From an uncultured Opitutales bacterium (GTDB taxonomy: Bacteria > Verrucomicrobiota > Verrucomicrobiia > Opitutales > UBA2995): 8,740 nt of DNA. Shown here in pieces: positions 5,004 through 8,740 of the stretch. A program made the translations under genes and the position numbers. How positions within the stretch are numbered: the first letter of the stretch is position 1; each line of letters begins with the position of its first letter. The stretch spans positions 1-8,740 of the forward strand of contig CALGUT010000708.1 in the NCBI GenBank assembly GCA_937920335.1, read 5' to 3'. Below the pieces are notes generated by a model that did not search any database, was not told the DNA's origin, and worked only from the letters and a program-made list of their open reading frames with translations.

Positions 5004-8000
5004 ATGAACCTTAGTTTATCTTCTGCTATGAGATCGCTTCCCTTGTGGCGGCGTTTCGGAAAACCAGCTGTAACCCTTTTCACTTCGTGCGCGTTGTTGA
5101 ATCCTGTTTTCGCGCAGGAGGAGGATGAGGTGTCCGGTGAAATCTTTCAACTCTCTCCGTTTACCGTCGATGTCAGTGAAGATAGTGGTTACCGTTCGAC
5201 GAACACGACGTCAGGCACGAGTCTGAATACGCCGATTAAAGACATCCCCATGTCGATTGAGGTTATTAATGCCGAGTTTCTTGAGGATATCGGTGCAACT
5301 GATTTCGAAGAGTCCTTGTCGTATTCTTCGGGTGTGTTTTTGGATACCTTTATTCAAAGTACTGGAGAGAGTCGTGACGGTGGAAACGCTCGAGGTGCCA
5401 ATGAGGTGAATACGGCAGATCGTTCAGCTTCATCGCGAGGTGGTGTCGGAGGTCGGTTTGATAACGGCACGATCATCCGTGGGTTTAATGTGCCCTTTCA
5501 AAATCGTGATGGTTTTCGTTACGGCGGCCTGATTGCGCAGTATGGCGTCGTGTTGGGTGGAATCGTGGATACGACGAACGTTGAACGAATGGAGGTCGTG
5601 CGTGGTCCCAACTCGTTACTCTACGGCATCGGTGTTCTTTCTGGTATTGTTAATATAATTCCAAAACGTCCATTGTCAGCTCCCTCACAGTCCCTGTCTG
5701 TTGGAATGGGTAGTGAAGGATTCCTGCGTGGAACGCTCGATGTTACCGGCCCGCTTTCGGATGATTTTCTGGGTGGACAACTCAACTACCGTTTTGCAAC
5801 TGCCTGGGAAGAAAGAGACGACTGGACGGACTGGAGAGGCAAAGAACTCAACTACTATGTAGGGCAACTCCAATGGAATAACGAGAAAATGACCATTTTG
5901 CTTGAAGGACAGTATGCGGACCAGACTGAATCCGGCATCGGTGCTCAGCACATTTATGACAACACCTTCGCGGGTGTTGATCAGGACAATCGCAATGAGT
6001 TCTTTGAGCAGTACAACTGGACTAAAGACCTCGGCGGTTTACCGCAGTCTTACCGAGTGACAGGGCCAGATACCTATCACAATCGCCGCGAGACGAATTT
6101 TCTCGCGAATGTCGATTTCACACCGATTGAGAATTTAACCATCTCGGCTGGTATGTTTCTTACGGACGCCGTTGAGGAGCAATTCAATGTACGAATTGCG
6201 ACTTTGAATAATATCGAACGGTCATTGGATTTGAAGGGAGTTATCGCCCAGCGACCCAACGATCCCAATACCCAAAATCCAGAGGTGATCCTGGATTGGC
6301 TTGCCGAAAATGTCACGATCGACGAAAACGAGGGTTTGGATACGTTTCCAGGAGATCAGCGTAATTTGAGAGATTACCGCACCGTTCGCTATTGGTGGGA
6401 AAAAGATCCGGAAGATACGACCACCGAGCAGTATCGTATCCGCGGAACGTATACTTTCGATTCGGACTTCCTATTTGGGACCCAAGCCAAACATACGTTT
6501 TTGGTCGGTCGTCATGATATCAAGGATGAGGCAAATTTCACGATCGGAAATTCCAGTGTCAGTTGGCAGTATGCCAATGGGCGAGAGCTGGCAGATGATG
6601 ACTCTCTGGAATTTAGAAATATTAATGATCAAAGCGTGATTCGCTATAATGGTGAAGCGACAAGCATACCTGGTAGAGATTTCCGAAATGTAGAAGTCTG
6701 GTTCACAGGGCATTATGCTCTGTATCAAGGGCAGTGGTTTGACGAAAGACTTGGAGTAATCCTCGGTGCCCGACATGATCGTTATCACTCTCGGGATCGG
6801 CAGTGGGACCGTTTCGACGAGTTTGCCGAGTTTGGTCCAGACTATGATGGTCCTCCACTGGAAATATCGCCATCAAACGTATTTATAGATAACCCAGACA
6901 ATGAAACGTTCGGTTTCTTTCCTTTGCCTGATGGAGTGAGTGAGTACACGCCGAATCCCGATAAAGCAGACACCGAGGTTACCAAGACGATTGCTCTAAA
7001 TTGGAAGATTAACGATGACCTGACGATCTACGGGGTCCGTGCTGAAGGTATTACGCCTAATACAGGCTCTCGCGATGGAAATCTGGTGGGGCATCCTTCC
7101 GAGCAAGGCACCAGTGAGGAACTCGGTATCAAATTCGATATCAACGACAGCAAACTTTCTGGAACTGTATCGGTTTATCGTATTACTCGGGAGAATGCCT
7201 TGTATAATTTTCAGGCAGCTCCCAATCCCTCGCGTTGGGTAGGGGGAATTACTCATCCGACTGCTGAGCCCGGAGAAGACGAAGGGTTCGATCCTGGCTT
7301 GATTGCGGAGGGCGTTCCCATTAGTTATGGTTTGGATAGCTACTATTTCACTCAAGAAGGTGTTAAGCTTCAGAAAGTGATAAATATCATTCGGGATGAG
7401 CAGGGGAATCCGATAGGACGAGAGCTGGTATTCCCCGACGGGCTGCTAGGACTTGAAGGCTTGGCTTCTGACACCACGAATCCCCGTACGGCCGTTTTTC
7501 TAGACTATAACAAGCTCGACCTTCCAGCGATTGATGATTCGGGCACTCCAACGGGTAAAAATTGGCGCTACTACCTGGAACAGGCATTTGCGGATCGTGA
7601 ACGTAGTTCTGCTTCTTTCATTAGAAACGCAACGCCAGAGGATTTTAACCCGCTTTATTACCAACGGACACGAGGTACTTCAATCGCGCAAAATCCAAGT
7701 CTTACCACGGGGGCTGATGTGACCTACACCGATGAAGCGACCGGTTACGACATGCAGCTCATATATTCGCCCATAGATAATCTACAGTTTATCTTCAGCT
7801 ATGCGCACACCGAGCGGGACGTAAAGGGTTCGTTTCAATTGGTGGATGCGATTGATCCAGAAACCGGTTTGGTGTTTGGAACTGAGTATGATAGTTGGGT
7901 TCGTACGTTTGGACGGGAAGCGTTTGGTCTTGTTGAAACCGATAACGATGGTGATGGCGTGCCAGATAGCATAACAAAGAACGGTCAACCAATAGCGCTC

Positions 8001-8435
8001 GGTGACGTGAGTCCTTTAGACCTCGTTGGAGGCCTACAGGGCGTAAATCTGTATCAAGGATCGGAAGATTCAGCTTCAGTTTGGGGAAAGTATACCTTTA
8101 GGGAAGGTCCATTCGACGGAGCTAATATTGGTCTCGGAATGGTCTATACAGGACCGGCACCCACTTCAGTTCCTATTGGGGGAACAGATCTGGCGGAAAA
8201 TCGTTATGGAACTCCGCCCACAGCAGAGCGCTTCCGTGCGGATCTGGCATTGGGCTATCGATGGAACTGGAATGACACCGCCATGTCTCTCCGGCTTAAC
8301 GTATACAACTTAACTGACGACCAAAAAGGGTATTCTGAGATTACCTATATGGATGAGGGCGTTGCGATACCACGCAGAACCGAGATCTATTATGCGCCCC
8401 GGAGTTACCGGGTCTCTTTAAACGTAAATTTCTAA
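5004..8435 (+). CDS. TonB-dependent outer-membrane receptor (long Opitutae type)
   Basis: The protein has 1143 residues, far longer than typical siderophore receptors. A Sec signal peptide (~1-37: basic WRRFGK, a hydrophobic core, VFA before Q38) is followed by a short acidic segment with IFQLSPFTVDVSED (~47-60), which in Opitutae receptors probably covers the TonB-contact region. The plug spans about 72-222: LNTPIKDIPMSIEVI, IIRGF (157-161) and the classical VERMEVVRGPNSLLYG (193-208) with SGIVNIIPKRP. A Gly/Arg-rich insertion sits at about 115-152. The remainder is the beta-barrel, with DLTIYGVRAEG, a YSPIDNLQFIFSYAH strand, and RLNVYNLTD followed by RSYRVSLNVNF, ending in the terminal Phe needed for outer-membrane assembly. 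No carboxypeptidase-like N-terminal domain is present. It contains a D980-N-D-G-D-G-V-P-D988 calcium-type loop. It probably imports an oligosaccharide, judging only from neighbours. No clear Shine-Dalgarno is seen at 5004; Met9 (5028) is an alternative start that keeps the signal peptide. Confidence 0.92.
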   Translation: MNLSLSSAMRSLPLWRRFGKPAVTLFTSCALLNPVFAQEEDEVSGEIFQLSPFTVDVSEDSGYRSTNTTSGTSLNTPIKDIPMSIEVINAEFLEDIGATDFEESLSYSSGVFLDTFIQSTGESRDGGNARGANEVNTADRSASSRGGVGGRFDNGTIIRGFNVPFQNRDGFRYGGLIAQYGVVLGGIVDTTNVERMEVVRGPNSLLYGIGVLSGIVNIIPKRPLSAPSQSLSVGMGSEGFLRGTLDVTGPLSDDFLGGQLNYRFATAWEERDDWTDWRGKELNYYVGQLQWNNEKMTILLEGQYADQTESGIGAQHIYDNTFAGVDQDNRNEFFEQYNWTKDLGGLPQSYRVTGPDTYHNRRETNFLANVDFTPIENLTISAGMFLTDAVEEQFNVRIATLNNIERSLDLKGVIAQRPNDPNTQNPEVILDWLAENVTIDENEGLDTFPGDQRNLRDYRTVRYWWEKDPEDTTTEQYRIRGTYTFDSDFLFGTQAKHTFLVGRHDIKDEANFTIGNSSVSWQYANGRELADDDSLEFRNINDQSVIRYNGEATSIPGRDFRNVEVWFTGHYALYQGQWFDERLGVILGARHDRYHSRDRQWDRFDEFAEFGPDYDGPPLEISPSNVFIDNPDNETFGFFPLPDGVSEYTPNPDKADTEVTKTIALNWKINDDLTIYGVRAEGITPNTGSRDGNLVGHPSEQGTSEELGIKFDINDSKLSGTVSVYRITRENALYNFQAAPNPSRWVGGITHPTAEPGEDEGFDPGLIAEGVPISYGLDSYYFTQEGVKLQKVINIIRDEQGNPIGRELVFPDGLLGLEGLASDTTNPRTAVFLDYNKLDLPAIDDSGTPTGKNWRYYLEQAFADRERSSASFIRNATPEDFNPLYYQRTRGTSIAQNPSLTTGADVTYTDEATGYDMQLIYSPIDNLQFIFSYAHTERDVKGSFQLVDAIDPETGLVFGTEYDSWVRTFGREAFGLVETDNDGDGVPDSITKNGQPIALGDVSPLDLVGGLQGVNLYQGSEDSASVWGKYTFREGPFDGANIGLGMVYTGPAPTSVPIGGTDLAENRYGTPPTAERFRADLALGYRWNWNDTAMSLRLNVYNLTDDQKGYSEITYMDEGVAIPRRTEIYYAPRSYRVSLNVNF

Positions 8436-8495
8436 AAATTTGTCCCAACGAAGGAATTCAATCAGACAATTAACTAACAAAAAATCAGTTACATT

Positions 8496-8740
8496 ATGAA
8501 AAAAACACTACTAACACTCGCCCCACTCGTCTTTGCTGGCTCGCTTTTTGCGCAGTGGCAATTGATAGACGATATGGAATCCTATACAATTGATGCTCAA
8601 CTTGAAGCGGCTCCCTGGAATTGGTATACCGTTCCTGTAGAGAACTTTGCAGTGCTTCCATCGGCAACAACAGTTGCCGATCCACTTGGCGGCGATCAAG
8701 GCAATGTATTAGCCTTTGCTCCAGGGGTTCCTGCAGCAGG
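8496..8740 (+). CDS. Secreted protein, N-terminal part, LamG/concanavalin-like start (3' end outside window)
   Basis: The 81 visible codons start at ATG 8496 and run off the window. A clear Sec signal peptide (MKKTLLTLAPLVFAGSLFA, cut after A19) is followed by QWQLIDDMESYTID, then WNWYTVPVENFAVL and VADPLGGDQGNVLAFAPG. The order DxMESY ... W ... ADP..G..GNVL resembles the first strands of concanavalin/LamG-like beta-sandwich domains in secreted Verrucomicrobiota proteins; this is pattern recognition, not a confirmed family. It lies 60 bases behind the receptor with no terminator between, so co-transcription is likely and a role as a surface or periplasmic glycan-binding partner is possible. 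A further enzymatic or anchoring domain may follow outside the window. No Shine-Dalgarno sequence precedes it; the leader is A-rich. Confidence 0.72.
   Translation, partial: MKKTLLTLAPLVFAGSLFAQWQLIDDMESYTIDAQLEAAPWNWYTVPVENFAVLPSATTVADPLGGDQGNVLAFAPGVPAA

Noticed and set aside
5085..5096. Cys in the receptor signal region (TSCALL) as a lipoprotein lipobox
   Set aside because: The residues before Cys (F-T-S) do not fit the lipobox, and VFA before Gln38 gives an ordinary signal peptidase I site, as expected for a receptor.
6471..6788. 105-residue antisense open frame within the receptor gene
   Set aside because: It lies wholly inside a well-supported receptor coding frame, has no recognisable domain, and its composition looks like a reverse-frame shadow.
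6996..7355. 119-residue antisense open frame within the receptor gene
   Set aside because: No family resemblance or sensible start context, and it is fully covered by the receptor frame.

Overview
The window reads as part of a carbohydrate-utilisation island of a Gram-negative bacterium, most likely a marine-type member of the Verrucomicrobiota (Opitutales/Puniceicoccales-like). This assignment is inference. It rests on four things: a very long TonB-dependent receptor with an N-terminal LSPFTVD-type motif typical of Opitutae receptors, a Tat-exported Gfo/Idh/MocA oxidoreductase of the kind abundant in PVC bacteria, a sulfatase fused to a DUF1080-like module, and base composition near one half G+C by eye. 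Most start codons have no clear Shine-Dalgarno sequence.

Layout. Positions 3-680 (+) hold the C-terminal end of a sulfatase carrying a DUF1080-like beta-sandwich domain. Seven bases later, at 688-1842 (+), comes an enolase-superfamily sugar-acid enzyme resembling D-galactarolactone cycloisomerase; the two look co-transcribed. Convergent to them is a Tat-exported Gfo/Idh/MocA oxidoreductase (1875-3248, -). After 333 bases without a gene comes a LacI-family regulator on the same strand (3582-4670, -). A second 333-base gap (4671-5003) is a divergent control region with a promoter for each side, several dyad symmetries and a duplicated motif. It is followed by a 1143-residue TonB-dependent receptor (5004-8435, +). 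The last gene, cut by the window end (8496-8740, +), is a secreted protein starting like a concanavalin/LamG-type domain.

How the genes may work together. The receptor and the secreted protein behind it would capture and import an oligosaccharide. The sulfatase would remove sulfate esters, and the exported oxidoreductase would oxidise a sugar or glycoside in the periplasm. The enolase-superfamily enzyme would process a sugar acid such as an oxidised uronate lactone in the cytoplasm. The LacI regulator is placed to control itself and the receptor through the dyads between them. The substrate is unknown; a sulfated, uronate-containing algal polysaccharide fits best. No SusD-like gene, glycoside hydrolase or polysaccharide lyase is visible here. 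No RNA gene, CRISPR array, insertion sequence or integrase was seen.
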